Source of the DNA: Mesoaciditoga sp.
GTDB taxonomy: Bacteria > Thermotogota > Thermotogae > Mesoaciditogales > Mesoaciditogaceae
Direction: 5' to 3'
DNA: 64,000 bases
Assembly: GCA_015491995.1 (NCBI GenBank)
Contig: WGFY01000068.1
Coordinates: 1-64,000 of the forward strand
The notes beneath the pieces were generated by a model, which worked only from the letters and a program-made list of their open reading frames with translations, ran no database searches and had not been told where the DNA came from. A program made the translations under genes and the position numbers. Of this stretch, positions 48,740 to 59,419 are shown piece after piece; position 1 is the first letter of the stretch; every line of letters starts with the position of its first letter.

Positions 48740-51700
48740 TCAAGCCTCCACGTTCGTTTCTGAGAATTCCGAAAATTCCACCGGTATTACGGTTGAAGTC
48801 CCATTTACCATGGTTATACCATAAAGGGTGTTTGATTTTTCCATGACTATCTTGTTGTGAGTCATGACCAAGAAATTCGAATTTTTTGAGTATTCACTCA
48901 ACAGATCAACGAATCTCTGAGTGCTGAAATCATCAAGGGCAGCGTCGACTTCGTCAAGTATGTAAAAAGCACTTGGATTTATCATCAAAAGAGAGAATAT
49001 CAAGGCAAGGCCCATAAGAGAGCGTTCACCCCCTGAAAGCATGTACAACTTTTGCGTGCGTTTCCCAGGTAATTTCACATTTATTTCGATCGGTGAATCC
49101 AACACATCTTCGCCTGTGAATAAGAGATAGCCATTTCCTTCTGAAAAAAGAATCGAGATCATCCTGGCGAAATTTTCATTTACCATTTCAAGGGTTTTTA
49201 CAAGAAGATCTCTTGCCTCTTCGTCAGTACGTTTAATCACGGATTCAAGAGAGGCTTGAGATTTTTCCAAGTCATTCTTTTGATCGGTTAATTTTTGGTG
49301 TCTTTTCTCAACTTCGCCATACTCGTCGATGGCAGAAAGATCAACGGCACCTAAGAACTTCAACTTCCTTTCATAATTTTCCATCTCTTCAGAAATCACT
49401 TTCAACTCTTCTTCACTCAAAAGTGAATTCTCTTCCTTGGAACCGCCCGATTTCAGCAACTCGTTCAAAGAGCTTTCAATTGCCGATCCAAGTGAAATTT
49501 CATCTATCTCCAAAGTGTGCAATTCTTCTCTGAGATTCTCTATTCTTTCTCTTCGAATGTTCGTTTCCCTTTCAAGACTTTCCAACTTTTTCAAAGTTTC
49601 AGCTCGGCTACCTTTTGAGTTTTTCGACCGGCTGAAAAGTTCTTCCATGTCACGCCTCACAGAGCTTAGATCTCGTTCAACCAACTCAAGGCGTTCTTGA
49701 GATTCTTTCACGTCTTTAGAAATCGTTTCCAACTTCAAACTTATCTCAGAAATTTCAACTTCTATATCATCTGTACGCTTTGATAACCTGCTTGCTTCTT
49801 TGTGATAGCCACTGCTTCTTTCTCGAATGGAATTAACCTTCATCTTCAGATCTATCATCTTCTCTTGAAGATCTTCTATCGCTTGATTTCTTTTTAAACT
49901 CTCCGTGGAATCCCCTTTGAGTTCAATTTCGAATTGCAAAGTTTTGGCATCTATCTCTTCCATTTTTACATTTGCTTCTTCAACGACTTTCCTATCTTTT
50001 TCCATTCTCCTTAGGTAGTCACTTTTAAGCTTTTCAAGATCATTTACCTCTTTTTGCAGGGAAACAAGCTGAGAAATTAACGACTTTTTGCTGTTTCGAG
50101 AATTGTTAAGTGCAAGGTTCTCTTTTAGAAGGGAGCGTTCAACATCATTCTTTTCTTTGAAAGCTATTTCTTGGCTTATTTGCATGTCAGTGATCTTGGC
50201 ATCAAGCTCTTTCAATTTTCCAACAACTCCAACTATTTTGTTTTCCATATCCCTTAGAAGGCGCTTGTTTGAAACGAAATCAGTACGCTCGATGCTTCCA
50301 CCGGTTATCGTACCAAAAGAAGATACAAGCTGACCATCTAAGCTGACGATCTTGGAACGAACTCCATCGTTGTTCTTCAACTCTATCGCATCTGATAAGG
50401 TTCTCACTATCAGATCTCTTGAAAACAAGAAATTGACAAGGCCTTCATATCCCTTTACAGCTTTGACAAGGCGAAAGGCATATCCGATCATGCCACGTGC
50501 CGATATTATCGACGTTTTGGTGTTGGGTTCTCTCAAGTCCACCATATCAACAGGAATAAAAGTCGCACGCCCACTTCTGGTGCGCTTCAACATCTCGACA
50601 CAATCTTTTGCGGACTTGGAGTCTCTTACCACGATATTCTGGGCACGTCCACCGAGCAAAACGGATACGGCTACTTCCACATCTTTTGGGACGTCTATTA
50701 GGTTGGCCACAACATCCACCACGCCGTCTATTTGAGCATTCATAACTGCTCTAACTGCTCTGGAGTAACCAGCATATTCCTCCACGCTCTTTTTCAAGAT
50801 ATCATGTTTTGAGATCAGTTCTACTCTTTTGAAATTCAGGGTTTCTCTCTTTTTTTTAAGAGATGAGATCGTGTTTTCTATTTCTTTCCGCTTAGAATCC
50901 AACTCCATGAGTTTCTTGTTATGCTCTTCAAGTGTATTTTCTTCATTCGACTCTTTTGAGACAATTTCATCGAGCTCTTGTTGAAGTTTTTCAGCTTTCA
51001 TCTTTTTGTCTCTTATTTGAGATTCAAGAATCTCAAGACGTTGCTGAAGATCTTTTACATTCTCAATTGCCTTGGATTTAGACACTTCCAATGAATTACG
51101 TTCTTTGGTCAATCTTGAGATCTCGATTTCCAATTGAGAGTGTTTTCTCTCGTTGCGAGATATCTCTTCTGTCTTATCCTCGTAATCTTTTTCCAATTCT
51201 TCGAGGCTTAGAGAGAGTTTTCTATCCTCTTCATCAAGACTAAGCGTCAATCTTCTAAGCTCTTCAAGTCGCTCAAAGTTTCTGTCAAGCTCTTCTCGCA
51301 TGGAATCTTTTTTTGTTCCCAATTCCACGTAAGCGGTTCTATCGCTCGAAAGCTTTGAAGAGTACATCTCTTTCAAATTGGACAAGGTCTTTTCACGTTC
51401 TCTGTACTTTTCCAACTCGCTTTCAAATCTTTTTATCTCCTCTTCAACGCCAGAAGAAAGCTCTTTCAATTCCGAAGTCTGAATCTCTAAATCGAAAAGT
51501 TCTTTCTGTAATTTCTCCATCTCTGAAGATGTGTTGGACATCTTTTCTTCGATCCCTTTCATCTTTTCTGAATTCAAAAGATAAAAATGGCCGAAATAAC
51601 GCCTCTTTCTAATGTCAAGCTCACCTTCGTACTCTTTGTATTTTTGAGCGCGTTTGGATTTGAGATTCAAAGATCTCAAGGTTCTCTCAACTTCCTTTAT

Positions 51701-52261
51701 TATGTTCTTCAACATATCAAGGTTGCCTTGTACTTCTGAAAGTTTCGAAAGGGTTTCAATTTTTTTTGCTTTGTATATGGCAACACCAGCTGCTTCTTCT
51801 ATCAACGTTTTTATCTGCTCAGGGGATGAATTGACTAAATTTGACATTTCACCTTGGCCTACGATGGAGTAAAGATCGCGACCTGTTCCAGTCCCCGTGA
51901 AAATCCTGGCGATGTCTTTCAACCTCGTTTGAGATCCGTTAAGAAGGTAAACGTTCTTTCCTTCGGCAGTGTACACTCTTTCAACGGATATGGTTTTATC
52001 CTTATCGTTAAAAACAGCCTTCACCCATGCACGATCGGCACGCCTCAAGCTTTGAGAACCGGCGTAAAGCACATCTGACGTTGAAGACATTCTCAACTTG
52101 GCGTTGGCCCTTTCTCCAAAAAGCCATCTAACGGCATCGACAACGTTTGACTTTCCCGAGCCATTTGGCCCGACAATGCATGTTATTCCTTTGGAAATGC
52201 TAAAACTCGCATATGCTCCAAAAGATTTGAATCCTTCAACTTCCAAATTCACGAGTCGCAT
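48740..52261 (-). CDS. smc: Chromosome segregation protein SMC
   Basis: GPNGSGKSNVVDAVRWLFGE, hinge, LSGGERSLMGLALIFSLL, DEVDAALDD. Confidence 0.97.
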   Translation of the reverse strand: MRLVNLEVEGFKSFGAYASFSISKGITCIVGPNGSGKSNVVDAVRWLFGERANAKLRMSSTSDVLYAGSQSLRRADRAWVKAVFNDKDKTISVERVYTAEGKNVYLLNGSQTRLKDIARIFTGTGTGRDLYSIVGQGEMSNLVNSSPEQIKTLIEEAAGVAIYKAKKIETLSKLSEVQGNLDMLKNIIKEVERTLRSLNLKSKRAQKYKEYEGELDIRKRRYFGHFYLLNSEKMKGIEEKMSNTSSEMEKLQKELFDLEIQTSELKELSSGVEEEIKRFESELEKYREREKTLSNLKEMYSSKLSSDRTAYVELGTKKDSMREELDRNFERLEELRRLTLSLDEEDRKLSLSLEELEKDYEDKTEEISRNERKHSQLEIEISRLTKERNSLEVSKSKAIENVKDLQQRLEILESQIRDKKMKAEKLQQELDEIVSKESNEENTLEEHNKKLMELDSKRKEIENTISSLKKKRETLNFKRVELISKHDILKKSVEEYAGYSRAVRAVMNAQIDGVVDVVANLIDVPKDVEVAVSVLLGGRAQNIVVRDSKSAKDCVEMLKRTRSGRATFIPVDMVDLREPNTKTSIISARGMIGYAFRLVKAVKGYEGLVNFLFSRDLIVRTLSDAIELKNNDGVRSKIVSLDGQLVSSFGTITGGSIERTDFVSNKRLLRDMENKIVGVVGKLKELDAKITDMQISQEIAFKEKNDVERSLLKENLALNNSRNSKKSLISQLVSLQKEVNDLEKLKSDYLRRMEKDRKVVEEANVKMEEIDAKTLQFEIELKGDSTESLKRNQAIEDLQEKMIDLKMKVNSIRERSSGYHKEASRLSKRTDDIEVEISEISLKLETISKDVKESQERLELVERDLSSVRRDMEELFSRSKNSKGSRAETLKKLESLERETNIRRERIENLREELHTLEIDEISLGSAIESSLNELLKSGGSKEENSLLSEEELKVISEEMENYERKLKFLGAVDLSAIDEYGEVEKRHQKLTDQKNDLEKSQASLESVIKRTDEEARDLLVKTLEMVNENFARMISILFSEGNGYLLFTGEDVLDSPIEINVKLPGKRTQKLYMLSGGERSLMGLALIFSLLMINPSAFYILDEVDAALDDFSTQRFVDLLSEYSKNSNFLVMTHNKIVMEKSNTLYGITMVNGTSTVIPVEFSEFSETNVEA

Positions 52262-53232
52262 TCAGACATCTCCCTGAGTGACAAAACGTGTTCATGAAGC
52301 CAATCATCAAAAAACAGCTCACCTTTTTCACTCTTAATTCTAATTCGAGAATCATTCACGAAGTTCAATCCAAGATCTTTATTTCTCCCAACAATTTGAG
52401 ATCTCAATCGTATTGGACCAAAAACTTCACTTGCTGATGTTGAAATGAGAAATTTCCTGTAGAGTCTGGATCTTGCCAATTCACCAAAAGAAGGATGGTA
52501 TGGTCCTGCAATTACGTTGATCAACGTTCGTTCATCTTGATACATTCCAATTCTCTCAACTGATATCTCGCCATCCCAAAAAACTCCGATCATATCCGAT
52601 ACCCAATCCAAAGCTTCGTCAAGCGATTGAGGGCTATAAGTTCCCTTAGCATATAATTCTGCCAAATTCGTATTTTTCAAGATCAAAGTTGGATGTACTC
52701 TCACACCATCAACGTTCAATTTTTTCACCTCAAAAGCCGAAAAAATGGACTTTTCTTTGGTGTCTTGAGGGAGTCCGGTCATCAAATGAACTGAAACTTT
52801 GATTCCCACATTTTTCAATTTGTTCACGGCAAGACGAACGTCTCCCACCTCGTGATCACGTCTGGCGGCATTAAGAACATCTTGACACATCGATTGAGCT
52901 CCGAGTTCAACCATTCTCACATCATGCTCTTTCAAAAAAACCACATCTTTTATCTCATCAGGCCTTGTTGAAATCCTTATTCCATCCATTCTCAATTCTC
53001 TTTCACATTTGTAAGCCTCTTGAAGTATATCTTTCCAACCTTCAATCGCGGTAAAAGTCCCTCCATAAAGAGCAAGCTCTGAATTTTCGTCTCCGCGATA
53101 AAAATCGTAAGCTTGCCGGATTTCATCAGATATGGATTTTGGAAATGTTCTCATCGTTGCCATCCATTCGTTGCAAAAGATACACCTGTGTTTGCAACCC
53201 GCATTGGGAAAGAAAATAGGAATTATTTTCAA
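52249..53232 (-). CDS. Elp3-like radical SAM protein
   Basis: CKHRCIFCNEW, LYGGTFTAIE, VELGAQSMCQDVL. Confidence 0.85.
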   Translation of the reverse strand: MKIIPIFFPNAGCKHRCIFCNEWMATMRTFPKSISDEIRQAYDFYRGDENSELALYGGTFTAIEGWKDILQEAYKCERELRMDGIRISTRPDEIKDVVFLKEHDVRMVELGAQSMCQDVLNAARRDHEVGDVRLAVNKLKNVGIKVSVHLMTGLPQDTKEKSIFSAFEVKKLNVDGVRVHPTLILKNTNLAELYAKGTYSPQSLDEALDWVSDMIGVFWDGEISVERIGMYQDERTLINVIAGPYHPSFGELARSRLYRKFLISTSASEVFGPIRLRSQIVGRNKDLGLNFVNDSRIRIKSEKGELFFDDWLHEHVLSLREMSECDS

Positions 53233-53918
53233 AGTTTGCTCATTCTTCTCAAAGCCACTTTTGCTGCCATCTGCTCCGCTGATTTCTTAGAACGACCTCT
53301 CCCTTGACCATAAATCTCACCATTCACCTTTACTTCAAATGTATACGTTTTTTTATGAGCCGGTCCACTCTCTTTCACCAGCATGTACTCTGGCAAAGTC
53401 CCAAAATGCTCTTGAGTGTATTCTTGAAGTGTCGTCTTGTAATCGAAAAAGATTCTCTTCTCGGTAACCGCTTTTATCTTTTTTACCAACAACTTTGAGA
53501 TTATCGAATACGCTGTATCGAATCCATAATTGAGAAAAACGGCCGCCATCGTCGATTCAAAAATATCTGCAAATATCGATTCCATATCGTCGGTTGATGA
53601 TTTTAGGCTCTTTCCAATCATGACAAGTGTGGAAAGTTCAATTTCTTTGCTAACCTCACAAAGTACTGGCTCACTTCCCACAACGGCTTTTATCTTTGCC
53701 ATGTCCCCTTCTGGCATGCTTTCAAAGTTCTTAAATGTTTGATGTGCTATGACAAATCCTACAATGGAATCTCCAAGAAATTCCAAACGTTCATAAGATT
53801 GGACTCCCCTTTCGTTGGCATAAGAGCTGTGAGTGAGCGCACGTTCAAAATAATATGGAAAGGGAGGTTCGTCATCTATTTTAAGGACTTCTAACACCTT
53901 TTCTACGAGTTCAGACAT
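53229..53918 (-). CDS. rnc: Ribonuclease III
   Basis: ERLEFLGDSIVGFVIA, SIFADIFESTMAAVFLNYG, C-terminal dsRBD. Confidence 0.96.
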   Translation of the reverse strand: MSELVEKVLEVLKIDDEPPFPYYFERALTHSSYANERGVQSYERLEFLGDSIVGFVIAHQTFKNFESMPEGDMAKIKAVVGSEPVLCEVSKEIELSTLVMIGKSLKSSTDDMESIFADIFESTMAAVFLNYGFDTAYSIISKLLVKKIKAVTEKRIFFDYKTTLQEYTQEHFGTLPEYMLVKESGPAHKKTYTFEVKVNGEIYGQGRGRSKKSAEQMAAKVALRRMSKL

Positions 53919-54642
53919 CGATCCTCTTCTCTCCTTTGAAAAAATTCACCGCTCTTTCGACTTCGTTTGTTATGACGGCATAAGCCTTATGAGCTTTTGC
54001 AAAACCGAAATCCATAATGGTGTTCGTTCCCCAAAAGATCATTTTGATTCCATGTTCATTTGCAAAATTAATGAATTCATCTAATCCTTCAAAGCCACCC
54101 ACTTCGGATGGGATGTTGTAAGAAAAAGCATCTATTTCAAGGCTGAGAGCCATGGATTCTTTTAGAATTTTGATGTGTTCTTCTCCGAAAAGCATGCCCA
54201 ATTTTATGTTCTCATCTATCTCTCTTACATGAGCAAGAGTCGAATGGTTAAAGGAAGAAATGAGAACCCTCTCTGGCACATTGTCATTCACGAGTTTCAT
54301 AACTTTTTCCTCAAGGTATGGGTAACTCATGACATTCGTTTTCAGTTCTATGTTGATGAATACCGACTTTGGTATTTCATGAAATACTTCTTCAAGGGTA
54401 GATATCTTTTGTCCTAAAGATTTGAGCTTTTTCATATCTTCAAGAGTTTCATCTTTGATCCATCTATGCTTGCCGTAAGTTCTGTACAAGTTTTCGTCGT
54501 GACATACCACCATCTTACCGTCTTTGCTCAAATGAACATCTAATTCAATTCCATCTGCACCGTATTCTAACGCTTTCTTAAAAGAAAGAATCGTGTTTTC
54601 AGGATACGATCCAGAATATCCCCTATGACCTAATATCATCAT
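53911..54642 (-). CDS. Glycerophosphodiester phosphodiesterase
   Basis: LGHRGYSGSYPENTILSFKKALEYGADGIELDVHLSKDGKMVVCHDENL; start at MMILGHRG. Confidence 0.92.
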   Translation of the reverse strand: MMILGHRGYSGSYPENTILSFKKALEYGADGIELDVHLSKDGKMVVCHDENLYRTYGKHRWIKDETLEDMKKLKSLGQKISTLEEVFHEIPKSVFINIELKTNVMSYPYLEEKVMKLVNDNVPERVLISSFNHSTLAHVREIDENIKLGMLFGEEHIKILKESMALSLEIDAFSYNIPSEVGGFEGLDEFINFANEHGIKMIFWGTNTIMDFGFAKAHKAYAVITNEVERAVNFFKGEKRIDV

Positions 54643-54643
54643 C

Positions 54644-55273
54644 TCACACCTCCAAAATATCTCCTTTGTAAGCTTTTTTAACAAAAGCCTTGTACGTTAA
54701 AGGGCAACTTTCCCTGAAAAATTTTGCCACTGCAATTGCATAACTTCGAATTTCGTACTGCGCATGCTTATCCGCTCGTAATTTCAGGAAGTTCATAAGG
54801 CTTCGGACGTTAACCGTCCAATACCACTGCGTGTACAAGCTCATGGGTAGTACCACACGCGCAACTTCTCTTTTCACGCCTGATTTAAGAAGATGTTTGT
54901 ATGTTTCGAAGGCGTCATGCATTGCATTTTCCATCTCTTTTACGTTACCGCCTGCACGCGTTTCATCCGGTATGTAGAATTCTTCATCAAACTCGGTAAA
55001 CCTTCCGGAACGTTCACTAAACGATCCGATCCTATGCCTAAACCATTGCCGCGCTACGAATATGGGAGCCTTCACATAAAATGTGAGTGTTATATGCTCA
55101 AAAGGTGATTCGTGTCCATTTACCATGAGAAGACTTATCAACCTTTTGTCCCCCTCAAGATCTGGCGTGGACATGTAGGATATTCTTGCAGCTCTTACGG
55201 CAGCTTCATCACCACCGAAGACGTCTAAAAGTTCTACAAAGCCTTTATCAAGTACGTTGATTTTCTTGTCCAC
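54644..55273 (-). CDS. thyX: FAD-dependent thymidylate synthase ThyX
   Basis: [19 protein letters not shown] (RHRxxSxxExSxR motif). Confidence 0.95.
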   Translation of the reverse strand: MDKKINVLDKGFVELLDVFGGDEAAVRAARISYMSTPDLEGDKRLISLLMVNGHESPFEHITLTFYVKAPIFVARQWFRHRIGSFSERSGRFTEFDEEFYIPDETRAGGNVKEMENAMHDAFETYKHLLKSGVKREVARVVLPMSLYTQWYWTVNVRSLMNFLKLRADKHAQYEIRSYAIAVAKFFRESCPLTYKAFVKKAYKGDILEV

Positions 55274-56591
55274 TTTCTTTCCTCCATTGGTTTAATTTGT
55301 TATGTAAAGTGCTAAGGCTTATGCCTAACGCTTTGGCTGTCTTCGTTTTGTTCCCATTATAACTTTTCAGAGTGAATTCTATCAACATCTTTTCGGCTTC
55401 ATTCAGAGTGGTTCCCATCACAATTTTGACGTATTCATCATTTCTTTTTACAACCTTTGGAGGAAGATCGTCAACATCTATCTTCGAGCCTTTCGAAAAT
55501 ACTATTGCAGATCTAACCACATTTTGGAGTTCTCTAACATTACCAGGGAAAGAATACTCCTTCAGAACATCAATTACTTTTTTACTAAAAGGTTTGAAAT
55601 TTGTCCCCATTTGCTTGGAAAGCACATGAGAAAAATGTTCAACAAGAATTGGAATGTCATCTTTTCTCTTTCTTAAAGGCGGAATTTCTATTTTGATCAC
55701 ATTTATCCTATAATACAGATCTTCTCTGAAATTTCCGTTTTTAACTTCTGATTCCAAATCCTTGTTGGTGGCGGAGAGTATACGAATATTCACGTTTTTC
55801 GTGCTCAAGCCTCCCAATCTTTCCACCTCAGAAGTTTCGAGTACTCTTAAAAGTTTGACTTGAACGGGTTTAGGAAGCTCTCCTATTTCATCCAAGAAAA
55901 TCATCCCGTTATCTGCAAGCTCGATCTTTCCAGCTTTTGATTTCATAGCACCGGTGAATGCACCCTTTTCATAGCCAAAAAGCTCCGATTCAAACAGATC
56001 TGATGGAACAGCGCCACAATTCACCGCTATGAAAGGACCATTTGAACGATCGCTAAGATTCCATATTGAGCGTGCAACCAATTCTTTGCCAGTTCCAGAT
56101 TCTCCTTGAATGAGGACAGTTACATTTTTGGAGGCAATTGTGGCAATCGTGTCACGTAGTTTTCTCATCTCACTGCTTTCACCAACTAAGTTCGTTGGTA
56201 GCTTCAAAGAGAGGTTCTCAAGTTTCAAAGCGCGGTTTTCCAGTGCCCGTTCAACTTCAGTCGTAAGACTTGCAAGCTCGAAGGGCTTTGGGATGAAATT
56301 GAAAGCTCCTAATTGTACGGCCTTAACGGCTGTATTTATATCCCCATGGGCACTTATGACTATGACCTCCGACTTCTTAACAAGTTTTTCAACAATTTCC
56401 ATCCCATTACCATCTGGGAGCATCATGTCTAAAATCACAAGATCATAACATGATCTCTTCACGGCATCTCTGGCTTCCTTAAGGCTTTTCGCACCTTTAA
56501 CGTTGTATTCTTCCATCTCAAGCACTTTACATATCAATTTGTTCAAACTTTCATCGTCTTCTACAATTAAAATATCAGCCATTTTCATCAC
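55248..56591 (-). CDS. NtrC-family sigma54-dependent response regulator
   Basis: Receiver ([14 protein letters not shown]), AAA+ [18 protein letters not shown]-terminal Fis-type HTH. Confidence 0.95.
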   Translation of the reverse strand: MMKMADILIVEDDESLNKLICKVLEMEEYNVKGAKSLKEARDAVKRSCYDLVILDMMLPDGNGMEIVEKLVKKSEVIVISAHGDINTAVKAVQLGAFNFIPKPFELASLTTEVERALENRALKLENLSLKLPTNLVGESSEMRKLRDTIATIASKNVTVLIQGESGTGKELVARSIWNLSDRSNGPFIAVNCGAVPSDLFESELFGYEKGAFTGAMKSKAGKIELADNGMIFLDEIGELPKPVQVKLLRVLETSEVERLGGLSTKNVNIRILSATNKDLESEVKNGNFREDLYYRINVIKIEIPPLRKRKDDIPILVEHFSHVLSKQMGTNFKPFSKKVIDVLKEYSFPGNVRELQNVVRSAIVFSKGSKIDVDDLPPKVVKRNDEYVKIVMGTTLNEAEKMLIEFTLKSYNGNKTKTAKALGISLSTLHNKLNQWRKESGQENQRT

Positions 56592-57942
56592 CGAAAATCG
56601 GAACGTGTATCCTTACAACAGTCCCTGATTTTTGCTTGCTTTTTACTTCGATCTTTCCGCCATGCGATGTAATCACCCTCTTGACTATGCTCATACCCAG
56701 CCCTGTTCCCCCAGTTTTCAAGCTAAAAAACGGCTCGAAAATGTAATCGACATCATCGGGAGATATTCCAACACCGTTATCTGAAAAGATCAAATTCACA
56801 CTCTTTAAGTTTCTTTCAACATTCACGATGATCCTTCCATTATTTCCTTCGCAGGCATCCATTCCGTTTACAAGGACATTCAAAAAAGCGGAATTAAGTG
56901 CATTTGTATCTCCAAGTATTGGTATACTTTGCTGAGAGCATTTGAAATTGATCTCCACATTCTTATCCCTTGCACGTATTCTTGCCAGTTTAACGGATTC
57001 CATCACAACATCCACGATGTTTATAGGTTTGAGATCGTAATGAGGGTTTGAAAATTCGAGAAAGCCTTTAGATCTTTCCTCCAAGCGCCTAACTTCTTTG
57101 TCCAACACATCAAGAGTTTCGGATAGCTCTGGATCGTTTGCCAAGATCTGACGCTTCAAAAGTTGGACGGACAATTTAAGGGACGCTATTGGAGTTTTTA
57201 TTTCATGAGCTACGGAAGCCGTCATTTTTCCAAGCAAAGCCAGATTTTCTGCACGATTCAAGGCATTCTCGAGGTTGGATATTTCGGTAACATCTTCCAA
57301 AATATAAAGAGTGGCGAACTTGTTTCTCAAACTCATCGTTATTTCACGGATTACAAGTCGCTTCTTCACTCTTTTCGTCGATACAACCTTCTTGGCTTTA
57401 TCGAAAATAATCCCATAAAACCTGAAAAAATCCTTGATCTTTTTACTTTTCCATTCCGAACGATGAGTTGAAAATATCTTTTCAGCACCGCTGTTCATCA
57501 TCAAAATTTCGCCATCATCTTTTGTCATGATAATACCCTCTTCAAGGGACTCGACTATACTTCTATACTCGTTATATGTTTCTAAAAGTCCTTCGCGCTC
57601 TCTGCTAAGCGTATCGGCAAGCTTGTCCACTTCTCTCAATATTTCATCCAGTTCTCCCTTCAATCCTGCCCTTTTCGAAGGCTTTAAAGTGAGAGAAGTG
57701 CGCTTCACACGGTTCATAAGTGTTATCAAAGGCCTGTCTATAAATTGAAAGATAAAAAAATCACCAACGATGTAGAAGATGAAGTCGATTACCACCATCG
57801 TTACCCAGTAAGGAACGGTTGAAGGAGAAAGGAAAAAATATAAGAACAACTCCAAAGAGACAACAGTTGAAAACAAAAAAATGAACGATTCTTTTCCGAG
57901 GCGTGTATGGCTTTCAGCTTTGGAAAAGGGCCATAATTTCAC
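56575..57942 (-). CDS. Membrane sensor histidine kinase (PAS-HisKA-HATPase)
   Basis: VAHEIKTPIASLKLSVQLL, FSDNGVGISPDDVDYIFEPFFSLKTGGTGLGMSIVKR. Confidence 0.93.
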   Translation of the reverse strand: MKLWPFSKAESHTRLGKESFIFLFSTVVSLELFLYFFLSPSTVPYWVTMVVIDFIFYIVGDFFIFQFIDRPLITLMNRVKRTSLTLKPSKRAGLKGELDEILREVDKLADTLSREREGLLETYNEYRSIVESLEEGIIMTKDDGEILMMNSGAEKIFSTHRSEWKSKKIKDFFRFYGIIFDKAKKVVSTKRVKKRLVIREITMSLRNKFATLYILEDVTEISNLENALNRAENLALLGKMTASVAHEIKTPIASLKLSVQLLKRQILANDPELSETLDVLDKEVRRLEERSKGFLEFSNPHYDLKPINIVDVVMESVKLARIRARDKNVEINFKCSQQSIPILGDTNALNSAFLNVLVNGMDACEGNNGRIIVNVERNLKSVNLIFSDNGVGISPDDVDYIFEPFFSLKTGGTGLGMSIVKRVITSHGGKIEVKSKQKSGTVVRIHVPIFGDENG

Positions 57943-57945
57943 TTT

Positions 57946-58647
57946 TCACATCACCATTCCTCCATCAACATTTACGATCTGACCGGTTACATAGGAAGCG
58001 GCCGGAGAGGCCAAAAAACTTATCACATCAGCCACATCTTCGGGCTTACCATATCTATTCATTGGGATCAAAGTTAAATACTGTTTCCTACGACTTTCAT
58101 CCAATTTTACCGTCATATTCGTTTCTATAAAACCGGGGGCAACGGCATTGACTCGAAGCCCTTTCCTCGCATACTCTTTTGCCACACTTTTTGTAAAAGC
58201 AATTATGCCACCTTTGGAGGCCGCATAATTGGACTGACCAGCTGAGCCGACAAGCCCAACGACCGATGCAACGTTCACAATTGCACCACCATCTTTTAAC
58301 ATTTCACGAATCACAGCCCTTGTCATTCTGAAAGTTCCCGTAAGGTTTACCTCTAAAACTCTCTCCCACTCTTCATCTTTCATACGAAGCAGTAAATCGT
58401 CATACGCTACTCCGGCGTTGTTCACCAGCACTTTTATTTTTCCAAGATCTCTTGCAAAGTTGATCGTTTGCACAACATCACTTTGTGAGCTTACATCTGC
58501 CCTTATCGTATGAGCCTTAGTTTCATCAAGACCACCCGGAGAGTGCACGTAGGTTGCAACTATCACATATCCATCTTCGATGAGCTTTTTAACCACAGCC
58601 AAGCCTATTCCCCTACTTCCACCGGTTACAATTGCAACATCGCTCAT
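57946..58647 (-). CDS. fabG: 3-oxoacyl-ACP reductase FabG (SDR)
   Basis: TGGSRGIG, NNAGVAYDDLLLRMKDEEW, YAASKGGIIAFTKS, VTGQIVNVDGGMVM. Confidence 0.9.
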   Translation of the reverse strand: MSDVAIVTGGSRGIGLAVVKKLIEDGYVIVATYVHSPGGLDETKAHTIRADVSSQSDVVQTINFARDLGKIKVLVNNAGVAYDDLLLRMKDEEWERVLEVNLTGTFRMTRAVIREMLKDGGAIVNVASVVGLVGSAGQSNYAASKGGIIAFTKSVAKEYARKGLRVNAVAPGFIETNMTVKLDESRRKQYLTLIPMNRYGKPEDVADVISFLASPAASYVTGQIVNVDGGMVM

Positions 58648-59417
58648 GTTGAGGCCTCCAATCTTAATCTCTCTCTCGGATGAACCTTTAACAATTTTTC
58701 CGCTCTTGAAAATTTAGAAAGAATTTCGATGTAACCACATATCCCGTTACGTAAGATAAGATCGTTGTTTTCTCCATCTCGTTCATCATCCGTTACAAGG
58801 ACGTTTCTCTTGTTAACCTTGATTTCATCACCAATTTCCACCTTTATTTCAACGAGTGAATCGAATGGTATGTTCGTTTCAACACTTCCAAATTCATTTA
58901 TGAAAGAAACCTCACCTTCCACAGCATCTTTCAATATCTTAGGAGGTTTATGCTTTAAGCTGTAATAAGTCATGTACAGATCCCCTACTTGATCGAATTC
59001 CATATCAAGCGACAATTTCGCGGCAATTGGTGTTAAAACTTTCAAAGCCGATTCCGTGATGGACATTGGAAATCCGTTTGAAGTTTCAACGCGTCTTATT
59101 TGACGAATGCCAAAGCGTTCGATCGTTGCGGTGAGTGTGCCGTTGTCAAAACCAACGAATATTTTCTCATCCTTGGTTAACAACGCAATTGGTATTCGTG
59201 CACCATCGTTCAAACCATCGATCACGCTAAGAAAAATGGTATTTTTAGGCATGTGAGAGGCAAAACGTTCTATTACATACGAAGCCGTGTAAACATCACC
59301 ATACCCAATTGGGGTGGAAATTTCTACCACATTAAGATGTGAAGCCAAGGTCATCAAATTCGCCTTTACGATCTTCGTGAAGATGTTGTTATTCTGGTCG
59401 CTGACGAGTACTATCAT
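58644..59417 (-). CDS. Divergent SAM hydroxide adenosyltransferase (DUF62-like)
   Basis: VGFDNGTLTA and C-terminal beta-barrel-like region GEVSFINEFGSVETNIPFDSL. Confidence 0.65.
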   Translation of the reverse strand: MIVLVSDQNNNIFTKIVKANLMTLASHLNVVEISTPIGYGDVYTASYVIERFASHMPKNTIFLSVIDGLNDGARIPIALLTKDEKIFVGFDNGTLTATIERFGIRQIRRVETSNGFPMSITESALKVLTPIAAKLSLDMEFDQVGDLYMTYYSLKHKPPKILKDAVEGEVSFINEFGSVETNIPFDSLVEIKVEIGDEIKVNKRNVLVTDDERDGENNDLILRNGICGYIEILSKFSRAEKLLKVHPRERLRLEAST

Positions 59418-59419
59418 TT

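Noticed and set aside
50088-50333. ORF antisense to smc
   Set aside because: Shadow ORF opposite a coiled-coil gene; no support.
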